Source: Clostridium cadaveris | GTDB taxonomy: Bacteria > Bacillota > Clostridia > Clostridiales > Clostridiaceae | Direction: 5' to 3' | DNA length: 64,000 bases | NCBI RefSeq assembly: GCF_020911725.1 | Contig: NZ_CP076620.1 | Span: 1,244,501-1,308,500, forward strand | In this document: one piece after another, positions 25,890-34,166 of the stretch | Position numbering within the stretch: the stretch's first letter is position 1 | How the letters are laid out: each line of letters begins with the position of its first letter | Program-made: the position numbers and the translations under genes | The notes under the pieces: generated by a model | The model's input: only the letters and a program-made list of their open reading frames with translations | Database searches by the model: none | What the model was told of the DNA's origin: nothing

Positions 25890-26370
25890 TATGGATAAGA
25901 AAGATTTAGATAGGTCAGTATTGGAAAATTTAGTTAGACAAATAATAGTTGAGCAGTTAGGTGGAGCAAAACAAGAAAATGCACTAGATTACATAAGAAA
26001 TAAAGATGCAAGCGGTGTGATTTCAGTTAAAGTTCCAACCGTAAAAGTTGATCAATCTAACAGATTAGATACAGGCAATATAACAGATGAAGTATACACT
26101 AAAGATTTATTTACATTAGAAGAAAGTCCAAGACTTGGGTGCGGCGTTATGGTTATGAAAGAGACAACATTTGACTGGACTTTAAATTATGATGAAATAG
26201 ATTATGTTATAGAAGGTCATTTGGATATAGTTATAAATGGAAATAAGGTGTCTGCAGACCCAGGGGAATTAATTTTAATTCCAAAAGGAAGCAGTATAAA
26301 ATTTTCAGTTCCAAACTATGCTAGATTTATTTATGTAACTTATCCAGCAGATTGGGCAACTCAAGCCTAA
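25882..26370 (+). CDS. eutQ: EutQ cupin protein (reported acetate-kinase activity)
   Basis: 162 residues. The C-terminal 90 residues form a cupin barrel (YVIEGHLDIVINGNKV, GELILIPKGSSIKFSVP). EutQ is reported in other bacteria to have acetate-kinase activity and to be needed for compartment assembly. The N-terminus has a targeting-type amphipathic helix (SVLENLVRQIIVEQLGG). The start is either ATG 25882 or ATG 25891. It is the last gene of the eut cluster, and a strong terminator follows. Confidence 0.92.
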   Translation: MLNMDKKDLDRSVLENLVRQIIVEQLGGAKQENALDYIRNKDASGVISVKVPTVKVDQSNRLDTGNITDEVYTKDLFTLEESPRLGCGVMVMKETTFDWTLNYDEIDYVIEGHLDIVINGNKVSADPGELILIPKGSSIKFSVPNYARFIYVTYPADWATQA

Positions 26371-26380
26371 AGCACACAAT

Positions 26381-26424
26381 AAAGAGGCATTTTAGATTAT
26401 AATCTTAAATGCCTCTTTATCTTA
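26381..26424. terminator. Bidirectional terminator after eutQ
   Basis: Nearly perfect 39-base palindrome with arms AAAGAGGCATTT and AAATGCCTCTTT and a complementary centre AGATT-AATCT. It serves eutQ on the plus strand and the nitroreductase gene on the minus strand. Confidence 0.92.
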
Positions 26425-26441
26425 TGTCTATAAGAGTAAAA

Positions 26442-26963
26442 TCATTTTACAAATTTAACAACACCATTTTTACGTGGTTTTGCTTCTGGTTTTACTGCAG
26501 GGTATCCGATAGATGCCATTCCCCATACTACATGATTTTTAGGGATTCCAAATTCATCTAATACAGCTCTTACAGATTCTTCATTGCATAAGGTTTTTAA
26601 TTGATTAATCCAGCAAGAACCTATTCCTAATGAGTTAGCCATTAAAAATATATTTTCTAGTGCACAAGAACAATCAGCAAGACCGTTGGAATTATCTATA
26701 TCATTAGAAAGCATTATTAAAGTTGGTGGAGCGTAAAAATTATATCCTTCATCACGCCCTAATGCCTCTCTTACAACTTTTGCAAGTTTTTCTATTTTAT
26801 CGTGACCTTGAACAACGGTAAACTGCCAGCTCTGTTCGTTTTTACCACTAGGGGCATAGATACCAGCTTCTAGTATAAGTTCTAATTCTTCGTCTTTTAT
26901 CTGTTCATCTTTGAAATTTCTAACACTTCTTCTAGTAAGGATGTTATTAAGTACTTCATTCAT
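26442..26963 (-). CDS. Nitroreductase-family FMN oxidoreductase
   Basis: 173 residues, beginning NNILTRRSVRNFKDEQIKDEELELILEAGIYAPSGKNEQSWQF when read through, the standard FMN-binding opening of the nitroreductase fold (here RRSVRNF, APSGKNEQSW). DCSCALENIFLMANSLGIGSCWI is the second conserved block. The enzyme probably reduces nitro or quinone compounds with NAD(P)H; the physiological substrate is unknown. A strong AAAGGAGG site precedes ATG 26963. It is convergent with the eut operon. Confidence 0.9.
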   Translation of the reverse strand: MNEVLNNILTRRSVRNFKDEQIKDEELELILEAGIYAPSGKNEQSWQFTVVQGHDKIEKLAKVVREALGRDEGYNFYAPPTLIMLSNDIDNSNGLADCSCALENIFLMANSLGIGSCWINQLKTLCNEESVRAVLDEFGIPKNHVVWGMASIGYPAVKPEAKPRKNGVVKFVK

Positions 26964-27236
26964 AAAAAAACCTCCTTTAATATAAAATATATTTAAATTT
27001 TACCATAATGAAGTTAAGGGTACAATTCTCTAAAATATATAAATAAAATTAGAAAAATTATTATTAAATATTTTTCATAAAATGATAATTTAAAAATAAA
27101 TAGGCATAAAAAAGAAAAAAAGAGTAATTTAATGAAAAAATTAAAATAACTATATTTTTTACTAAATAAAAGTATTATAATATAAAGTATAATTTAAATA
27201 AAAAAAATCTTAAAGTTTTGTAGGAGGGGTGAAAAC
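26964..27236. other. Divergent AT-rich intergenic region
   Basis: About 270 bases, very AT-rich, with many A and T tracts and no clear gene, hairpin or known RNA element. It should hold the divergent promoters of the nitroreductase and protease genes, but I see no confident -35/-10 pair. Confidence 0.4.
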
Positions 27237-28130
27237 GTGAATAAAAAAATATTGGGAATAATAATCAGCTCAGTTATTGTAGTTTCTGTTGGAATGACAG
27301 CAATTGGAGATGTTAAAGCTAAGGCTGCAGAAGAAAATAAACAAATAGAGTATTCATCACCGGTCAAATATAAAGAGTCAGAAGAACTTTTGTATGAAGG
27401 ATATAATCCACCAAAAGAAGAGAAAAAAGCTGAAACAACAGAAAATAATACGTCACCGCAAGAAAAAGCTACAAATAATGTAAAAGAAGCCAAGAATAGT
27501 GATACAAATAGGACTTCAAATGAAAAAGTTTCTAGCAATGGGACTTCATCAAATAAAACAAGTTCATCTCAAGAGAACCCAAGTTATAGTTTAAAATATG
27601 TACAAGTAGAAGGAGATGTATCTTCAGAAAGATCTGTTCAAGTAGATAGATTAATATCAGTTATACCATCTAATATTGTAAATAGATTTAGAGCAATAGG
27701 TGGAAAGATAGTAGTTACATCAAAGGATATAGCTACAAATTATAGCATAGGTAATAGACCAGCTGGATCTATATCAGCTTTATATAAATATTCGCCATCA
27801 AATACTATATATGTTCAAGGATCTTCGAATAGTACAAGCTCTATAATTCATGAATTCGGTCACTTCGTAGATGAAATGGCTGGCTTTACAAAAAGTAACG
27901 GAAAACATAGCACTACTTTCGGTAGATCAGAAGCTGATGATTTTAAAAAGGATATATTCCCAGCAGAAAGAGATGCTATAGCATCATATTTACATAGCAA
28001 CTATGCCAAGAGTTCATCAACAGAATGCTTTGCAGAAGCATTCAAAATATATATACAAAATCCTGGGGCTTTAAAATCTGTAGCGCCTAGGACTTATGAA
28101 GTAGTAAGACAGGCTGTAAATTCAATATAA
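27237..28130 (+). CDS. Secreted zinc metalloprotease, M34 (PPEP/lethal-factor)-like
   Basis: 297 residues. A signal peptide with a basic start and hydrophobic core (ILGIIISSVIVVSVGMTAIG) ends near residue 30. A low-complexity linker rich in Lys, Glu, Ser, Thr and Asn follows (about 35-115), then a catalytic domain with HEFGH at 205-209 and a downstream glutamate-containing STECFAEAF (Glu263 or Glu267 as third zinc ligand). The order HExxH, then ExxAExF and a C-terminal PRTYEVVR segment resembles Pro-Pro endopeptidases of clostridia and anthrax lethal factor. The start is GTG 27237 after GGAGGGG. The target is unknown. Confidence 0.85.
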   Translation: MNKKILGIIISSVIVVSVGMTAIGDVKAKAAEENKQIEYSSPVKYKESEELLYEGYNPPKEEKKAETTENNTSPQEKATNNVKEAKNSDTNRTSNEKVSSNGTSSNKTSSSQENPSYSLKYVQVEGDVSSERSVQVDRLISVIPSNIVNRFRAIGGKIVVTSKDIATNYSIGNRPAGSISALYKYSPSNTIYVQGSSNSTSSIIHEFGHFVDEMAGFTKSNGKHSTTFGRSEADDFKKDIFPAERDAIASYLHSNYAKSSSTECFAEAFKIYIQNPGALKSVAPRTYEVVRQAVNSI

Positions 28131-28178
28131 AGTATATAATAAATTTTAATAAACTTCCCGTTTATATAAAAAGTAAGG

Positions 28179-28224
28179 CCATGATATTTAAAACCTCCCA
28201 TTTTAAATATCATGGTATTTTTTT
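28179..28224 (+). terminator. Strong intrinsic terminator after the metalloprotease gene
   Basis: 15-bp stem CCATGATATTTAAAA / TTTTAAATATCATGG with a seven-base loop, followed by TATTTTTTT. Confidence 0.92.
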
Positions 28225-28374
28225 GCCTAAATAATAGGAATTTTTGATGAATTTTTTTATGTTATACTTTTAAAATAAAAAATAGGTGTATAATTTAAAT
28301 TATAAAAAATAAACTAAATTATAGGGAAATAAGATATCTATATGAAATATTACTAACAATTAGGAGGGATTAAA

Positions 28375-28851
28375 ATGAAAAAAATAGTATTTGGTGGTGG
28401 ATGTTTTTGGGGTGTAGAAAAAGTTTTTTCTATGATAACAGGCGTATTAAATACTGAAGTTGGATATGCAAATGGTAAGACAGAAAACCCTACTTATGAA
28501 GAGGTTTGTAATAATGATACTGATTTTGTAGAGGTATGTTATGTTACATATGATGAAGAAAAAATCTCATTAGAAAATTTGTTAGAAAAGTTTTGGAGTA
28601 TTATAGATCCTACATCAGTGGACAGACAAGGAATGGATTCAGGAAGACAGTATAGAAGCGGCATTTACTACATAGATGAAGAAGATTTTGATACATTAAA
28701 GAAGAGCAAGGAAAATACTCAAAAGAGATATCTAATGCCTATAGCAACAGAAATTGAAAAACTTAAAAATTATTATAAGGCAGAGGAATATCACCAAGGA
28801 TATTTAAGAAAAAATCCTGACGGATACTGTCATATAAAATTCGATGATTAA
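28375..28851 (+). CDS. msrA: Peptide methionine-S-sulfoxide reductase
   Basis: 158 residues. The catalytic motif GGGCFWG lies at residues 7-13 with nucleophile Cys10, and YRSGIYY and the [10 protein letters not shown] tail are typical. It repairs oxidised methionine in proteins. This copy uses a normal Cys codon, unlike some clostridial MsrA proteins that use selenocysteine. No fused MsrB domain. AGGAGG precedes ATG 28375. Confidence 0.95.
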   Translation: MKKIVFGGGCFWGVEKVFSMITGVLNTEVGYANGKTENPTYEEVCNNDTDFVEVCYVTYDEEKISLENLLEKFWSIIDPTSVDRQGMDSGRQYRSGIYYIDEEDFDTLKKSKENTQKRYLMPIATEIEKLKNYYKAEEYHQGYLRKNPDGYCHIKFDD

Positions 28852-28876
28852 TGGATAGTAAAGGGGCGGTTAAAAA

Positions 28877-29905
28877 ATGTATAGTTTCAAAAATGACTAT
28901 AGCGAAGGGGCTCATGAAAGAATAATTAAAGCTATAGTGGAGACAAATTATGAGCAAACCGAAGGATATGGTTTAGATATATACTGCGATAAGGCTAGAA
29001 GTGTTTTAAAGAAAAAGATAAATTATGATAAGGCAGATATACATTTTCTTGTAGGCGGTACTCAAACGAATCTCACTGCTATATCAGCATTTTTAAGACC
29101 TCATGAAGCAGTGATTGCTGCAAATAGCGGACATGTACTTGTGCATGAAACCGGAGCTATAGAGGCTACTGGACATAAAGTTATATCTGTGGCTGTAAAT
29201 GATGGAAAGCTAAAACCATGTCATATACAGAGTGTAGTTGATGAACACACAGATGAACATATGGTAAAACCTAGAATGGTATATATATCTGATTCAACAG
29301 AGATAGGAAGCATATATACAAAATCAGAATTAATAGCTCTTAAAGAAGAATGCAAAAAAAATCATTTATATTTATATTTAGATGGAGCAAGAATAGGAGC
29401 GGCTTTAACATCAGAAGAAAATGATTTGAAGCTTTCTGACATGCCACAGCTTACAGATGCCTTTTATATTGGGGGAACAAAGGGAGGAGCCCTTATGGGT
29501 GAAGCCATAGTTATATGTAATGAGAAATTAAAAAGTGATTTTAGATTTTTTATAAAACAGAAAGGTGCAATGCTTGCAAAAGGAAGACTTTTAGGAATAC
29601 AGTTTTATGAATTGTTTAAAGATGATTTATATTTTGATTTAGCAAACCATGCCAATAATATGGCGGCTATATTAAAAAAAGGGATAAAGGAATTAGGATA
29701 TGATTTTATGATAGAGACATCAACTAATCAGATATTTCCTATCTTACCTAATGAAATATTAGAAAAAATAAATTTAAAGTATGAATATAGTGTTTGGCAG
29801 AAATGGGATGACAGAAGTAAAGTTATAAGATTGGTAACATCATGGGCTACTTTAGAAGAAAAGGTTAGAGAATTTATTGATGATCTTAAGAGTTGGAGCT
29901 TATAA
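28877..29905 (+). CDS. ltaE: Low-specificity threonine aldolase-like PLP enzyme
   Basis: 342 residues of the beta-eliminating lyase family (fold type I PLP enzymes). HFLVGGTQTNLTAISAFLRP (cofactor-binding), YLDGARIGAAL and the likely PLP lysine in YIGGTKGGALMGEA near residue 202 are visible. Threonine aldolases split threonine or allo-threonine to glycine and acetaldehyde. It starts 25 bases after msrA behind AAGGGGCGG, so the two are probably co-transcribed; no metabolic link is obvious. Confidence 0.87.
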   Translation: MYSFKNDYSEGAHERIIKAIVETNYEQTEGYGLDIYCDKARSVLKKKINYDKADIHFLVGGTQTNLTAISAFLRPHEAVIAANSGHVLVHETGAIEATGHKVISVAVNDGKLKPCHIQSVVDEHTDEHMVKPRMVYISDSTEIGSIYTKSELIALKEECKKNHLYLYLDGARIGAALTSEENDLKLSDMPQLTDAFYIGGTKGGALMGEAIVICNEKLKSDFRFFIKQKGAMLAKGRLLGIQFYELFKDDLYFDLANHANNMAAILKKGIKELGYDFMIETSTNQIFPILPNEILEKINLKYEYSVWQKWDDRSKVIRLVTSWATLEEKVREFIDDLKSWSL

Positions 29906-29917
29906 TATATGAGAAGT

Positions 29918-29966
29918 GCCTGTAATTCGTTATAATAAATTCAACAATGAATTGCAGGCTATAAAA
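29918..29966 (+). terminator. Possible terminator hairpin after the aldolase gene
   Basis: 11-bp arms GCCTGTAATTC / GAATTGCAGGC with one G-U pair and a 20-base loop, without a clear T-run. A second small hairpin with CCACTTTTTT follows at 29973-30004 and may be the working terminator, overlapping the 3-prime end of the opposing gene. Confidence 0.45.
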
Positions 29967-29986
29967 AGTATGAAAAGTGGAAATGA

Positions 29987-30289
29987 TTATATAACCACTT
30001 TTTTCTTATTTAAACATAATAGATCTATATGAAGTATGTCATGATTATTATCTTTTTGAACTTCTTTGATTAAACACTTTAATCTTTTACGGTTTAATCT
30101 AAAAGTGATTAATGAGTTGACATTTTTACTATTTAACATTCGAATTAATTCAGACTTATCTATTTTTATTAAAAGAGATTGTTCCAAAGATTTACCATAA
30201 ATCACACAAGGAATTTCTTTGTTTTTTCTGAGTTGATTAATTTTTTCATTTTTTGTTCTTTGATATACTTTAAATGTTTTAGCTTCCAT
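29987..30289 (-). CDS. Short bL25-like (Ctc N-domain) protein
   Basis: 100 residues matching only the N-terminal 5S-rRNA-binding domain of ribosomal protein bL25: RTKNEKINQLRKNKEIPCVIYGK is the family opening and NHDILHIDLL the end strand. The C-terminal domain found in the usual 180-200-residue Ctc/TL5 form of Firmicutes is absent. It may be a true short bL25, a stress-related paralogue or a truncated descendant. AGGTATAATA precedes ATG 30289. Confidence 0.75.
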   Translation of the reverse strand: MEAKTFKVYQRTKNEKINQLRKNKEIPCVIYGKSLEQSLLIKIDKSELIRMLNSKNVNSLITFRLNRKRLKCLIKEVQKDNNHDILHIDLLCLNKKKVVI

Positions 30290-30344
30290 TATTATACCTC
30301 GCTTGTTTAAAATTTATAAAATGATGATAGTTCTATAATAACAT

Positions 30345-30365
30345 ATTTTACAATATATGTAAAAT
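30345..30365. promoter_or_regulatory. Operator-like palindrome between divergent genes
   Basis: ATTTTAC and GTAAAAT arms of 7 bp with a seven-base AT spacer, located between the bL25-like gene and the RND exporter gene. Spacing and symmetry suit a TetR- or MarR-type dimer, but no such regulator is adjacent. Confidence 0.4.
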
Positions 30366-30434
30366 AATCGTTTGATAGTAGTAATAACTCAAACTTATAT
30401 AAAGAATTACTTATAAAAACTGGGGGACATATAA

Positions 30435-33400
30435 ATGATTTCGAAATATAGTGTAAAGAAACCTATGACGGTAGCTGTCGCTATGATATTAGTGGTTTTG
30501 CTTGGGTGCATATCTTTTACCAAAATGACAACGGATTTGTTACCAAGCATAGATCTGCCATATGTGATGATAATTACTTCCTATCCAGGTGCTAGTCCAG
30601 AGAAAATTGAGACAGCCGTTACCAAGCCATTAGAAAGTGTTCTAGCTACTACTAGTGGAGTAAAAAATATAAATAGTGTGTCAAGTGAGAATTCAAGTAC
30701 GATAATGCTTGAATTTAATCAAGATGTAAATATGGATAGTGCCATAATAGAGATGAATAGTAAGATTGATATGGTTAAAGCTCAACTTAAAGATGAAACT
30801 ATAGGTTCACCTATGATGATGAAACTTAATCCGGATATGCTGCCGGTAATGGTGGCTAGCGTAGATGTAAGCGGTCTGGATGTAAAAGAAGTTACAAAGG
30901 TAGTAAAAGAAGACATAATACCTGAATTTGAAAGAATAGATGGAGTTGCATCGGTTTCGGGAATAGGATTAGTAGAAAAAAAGCTTAAGATTCAATTGGA
31001 TGATAAAAAGATAGATTCAATTAATAACAAAGTTTTGAGTTCTGTTGACGATAAACTTGCTGAGGGGAAAACTAAACTAGATGCTGCAAAAGCAAAACTT
31101 GAAGATAGTAAAAAGATTTTAGCTAAAGAAAGAGAAGTTAAGTCGTCACAAATTGTTGATAGCAGTATTGCAATTTCAGATGGAAGAATTCAGCTTGAAA
31201 ATGCTCTTAAAAATTTGCCAAAGACTCAAAATGAGCTAGAAAAAAAGCGCGAAGGTTTGATAAAACAAAAGGAATTATTAGAGGAATTGATAAAATGGCA
31301 GATGAATCAAGGGATACCTGTTCTCGATGAGGAAAAAAATGCTTTAGAGCAATTTAATATTGGAATAAAGCAAATTGATGATGGAACAGAAGCAATAAAG
31401 CAGCAAAAGCCAGATTTAGAAGCGAAGCTTATAGAGCTTAGTAAAGGTCAAAAAAATTTAGAAGTAGGGAAGATGATATTAAGCGAGGAAATGGCGAAGG
31501 CATCTGTAACTATTTCTAATGCTGAGGCTGAATTAGATAAAAATATCAAGCAATTTGAAGAATCTAGAGATGAGGCTTATAAAAAGGCTGGAGTAAAGGA
31601 AGTATTTACAAAAGATACTATAAGCAAAATTCTGAAAGCTGAAAATTTTGCTATGCCAGCTGGTTATATAAACGAGTCAGGAGAAAAATATTTAGTTAAA
31701 GTTGGAGAACAGTTTTCAACAGTGGAAGAACTAGAAAACCTTCTTCTTTTCAATATAAATGTTGAAGGGGTAGGGCCAATATACTTAAAAGATGTAGCTA
31801 AAGTTGAATTTATAGACAATGCAGAAGATATGTATGCTAAGGTAAATGGTAATGATGGAGTTGTTTTAAGCTTTCAAAAACAAAGTACGGCTTCTACTGC
31901 TGCAGTTTCTGATAAAATTAATGAAACTATAAAGAAAATGGAATCGTCAAATGATGGGATAAATATAACACCATTGGATGATCAAGGCATATATATAAAT
32001 GTTGTAGTACAATCTGTATTAAACAATTTAATTTTAGGTGGAATATTGGCAGTTATAATTTTATTTATATTTTTAAGGAGCATAAAACCTACAATTATAA
32101 TAGCCTTTAGTATACCAATAAGTTTATTGTTTGCAGTGGTTATGATGTATTTTAGCGGAGTAACAATGAATATAATCTCTCTAGCTGGATTAGCTTTAGG
32201 AGTAGGTATGCTGGTTGATAATAGTATAGTTGTTATTGAAAATATCTATAGGTTAAGAAATCAAGGAGTCAATGCTGCTAAAGCTGCAGTAAAAGGAGCT
32301 GCTCAAGTTTCAGGTGCTATATTTGCTTCAACGTTAACTACAATATGTGTATTTTTACCTATAGTATTTACGGAAGGTATATCAAGGCAATTATTTACCG
32401 ATATGGGTCTTACTATAGCTTATTCACTGATTGCCAGCTTAGTAATAGCTTTGACACTGGTACCAGCCATGTCATCTAATATGCTTATTCAAGCTGATGA
32501 AAAGGAGCATAAGTTCTTTGATAAATTTGTAGAGAAGTATGAAAGGATATTAGGGTGGAGTCTTAAACATAAAGCCTCAATAATGATATTGGTAGTTATA
32601 ATGCTTGTTGTAAGTATAGCGGCATCAGTTTCTAAAGGAACTACTCTTATGCCTTCAATGGATAGCAACCAAATATCCATATCAATAAAAATGCCTAAAG
32701 GTTCTACCAGAGATGAAGCAAGAGCTATGAGTGACATCGTAATGGATAGAATTCTTACTATAGAAGATATTGATACAGCAGGTGCTATGCAAAACAGTGG
32801 AAGTAGCACCATGATGGGGATGGGGGGAAACGATAATAGTGTTTCATTCTACGTTCTATTGAATAAGGATAAGAAACTTAGCAGCAAAGAAGTAGCAGAC
32901 ATTATAACTGAAAAAACATCAGATTTAGATTGTAAAATAAAAGTACAGTCATCAAATATGGATATGTCTGCTTTAGGAGGAAGTGGAATTTCTGTTGAAG
33001 TTAAAGGAAATAATATAGATAGGCTAAAACAAATATCCAAAGATATAGCAGAAATATTGAAAGATACAGAAGGCACTATAGATATATCTGATGGACTAGA
33101 TGGTGGAACCATGGAAACGAGAATAGTTGTAGATAAAAATAAGGCTATGGAAAAGGGACTTACTGTAGCCCAAGTATATCAAGAGGTAGCTTCAGCCATT
33201 ATATCAGAAAGTGAAGCAACAACTTTGAATGTTGAATCTAATGAATATCCAGTAATACTAGTAAATGATGATGAAAGCAAGTTGAATAGAGAAGATTTAA
33301 AAAATCATGAAATAACCATAAAAAAGGATGGAAATGAAGAAACAGTTCTCTTAAAAGAAATAGCAGTGATAAGTGAAGAGCAAAGCCTTAAATCTATAAA

Positions 33401-34091
33401 TAGAGAAGGTCAAATTCGTGCTATGACAGTAAAAGCATATATAGATGGTTCACATAATATAGGTTTAGTAAGTAATGATTTCAAAAAGAAACTAAAGAAT
33501 TATGATGTGCCTGAGGGATATACAGTGGAAATGAAAGGTGAGGATAAATCTATAAAGGATGCCTTTACTGATTTGGTAAAGATGATAGCATTAGCTATAG
33601 CTTTTATATACTTGATAATGGTAGCACAATTCCAATCATTACTATCACCATTCATAGTTCTATTTACAATTCCTTTAGCGTTTACGGGAGGATTTCTTGC
33701 TCTTGCACTTACAGACTTTGAAATAAGTATGATTGCCCTTTTAGGGTTCTTGGTATTATCAGGAGTCGTAGTAAATAATGGTATAGTATTTGTAGACTAC
33801 GTTAACCAATTAAGACTAGAAGGTATGGATAAGAAGGAAGCTATCTTAGTAACTGGAAAAACAAGAATAAGACCTATACTTATGACAGCTCTTACAACTA
33901 TATTAGGATTATCAACTTTAGCTATGGGTATAGGTATGGGATCAGATATGATTCAGCCTATGGCTATCGTAACAATTGGAGGACTTTCATATGCAACAAT
34001 ACTTACATTGTTTGTTGTCCCAATAATGTACGATATACTTCATCGTAAGCCTCTAAAACCTATAGTTATAGATGATAATGATTTAAAATAG
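30435..34091 (+). CDS. RND-family exporter with coiled-coil insertion (SwrC-like)
   Basis: 1218 residues of the AcrB/SwrC-type proton-driven exporter superfamily. The opening SVKKPMTVAVAMILVVLLG is the first membrane helix; SYPGASPEKIETAVTKPLE is the first porter motif; TM4 carries GVGMLVDNSIVVIENIYR with the proton-relay Asp; the C-terminal half repeats the pattern (FEISMIALLGFLVLSGVVVNNGIV). Unlike most family members, about 190 residues (around 195-390) are lysine/glutamate-rich heptad-like helices inserted in the first extracytoplasmic loop, predicting a long coiled coil. No adaptor protein or outer channel gene is present, as expected for a monoderm. Confidence 0.9.
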   Translation: MISKYSVKKPMTVAVAMILVVLLGCISFTKMTTDLLPSIDLPYVMIITSYPGASPEKIETAVTKPLESVLATTSGVKNINSVSSENSSTIMLEFNQDVNMDSAIIEMNSKIDMVKAQLKDETIGSPMMMKLNPDMLPVMVASVDVSGLDVKEVTKVVKEDIIPEFERIDGVASVSGIGLVEKKLKIQLDDKKIDSINNKVLSSVDDKLAEGKTKLDAAKAKLEDSKKILAKEREVKSSQIVDSSIAISDGRIQLENALKNLPKTQNELEKKREGLIKQKELLEELIKWQMNQGIPVLDEEKNALEQFNIGIKQIDDGTEAIKQQKPDLEAKLIELSKGQKNLEVGKMILSEEMAKASVTISNAEAELDKNIKQFEESRDEAYKKAGVKEVFTKDTISKILKAENFAMPAGYINESGEKYLVKVGEQFSTVEELENLLLFNINVEGVGPIYLKDVAKVEFIDNAEDMYAKVNGNDGVVLSFQKQSTASTAAVSDKINETIKKMESSNDGINITPLDDQGIYINVVVQSVLNNLILGGILAVIILFIFLRSIKPTIIIAFSIPISLLFAVVMMYFSGVTMNIISLAGLALGVGMLVDNSIVVIENIYRLRNQGVNAAKAAVKGAAQVSGAIFASTLTTICVFLPIVFTEGISRQLFTDMGLTIAYSLIASLVIALTLVPAMSSNMLIQADEKEHKFFDKFVEKYERILGWSLKHKASIMILVVIMLVVSIAASVSKGTTLMPSMDSNQISISIKMPKGSTRDEARAMSDIVMDRILTIEDIDTAGAMQNSGSSTMMGMGGNDNSVSFYVLLNKDKKLSSKEVADIITEKTSDLDCKIKVQSSNMDMSALGGSGISVEVKGNNIDRLKQISKDIAEILKDTEGTIDISDGLDGGTMETRIVVDKNKAMEKGLTVAQVYQEVASAIISESEATTLNVESNEYPVILVNDDESKLNREDLKNHEITIKKDGNEETVLLKEIAVISEEQSLKSINREGQIRAMTVKAYIDGSHNIGLVSNDFKKKLKNYDVPEGYTVEMKGEDKSIKDAFTDLVKMIALAIAFIYLIMVAQFQSLLSPFIVLFTIPLAFTGGFLALALTDFEISMIALLGFLVLSGVVVNNGIVFVDYVNQLRLEGMDKKEAILVTGKTRIRPILMTALTTILGLSTLAMGIGMGSDMIQPMAIVTIGGLSYATILTLFVVPIMYDILHRKPLKPIVIDDNDLK

Positions 34092-34166
34092 GAGAAATTC
34101 TAAATTAAAAAATACCCCATAGAGTTGGAGTTGTCAACAAAAAGTAGACACAAAGTTAAGATAATT

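Noticed and set aside
28375..28851. Selenocysteine in MsrA
   Set aside because: The catalytic codon in GGGCFWG is TGT (Cys), with no in-frame UGA.
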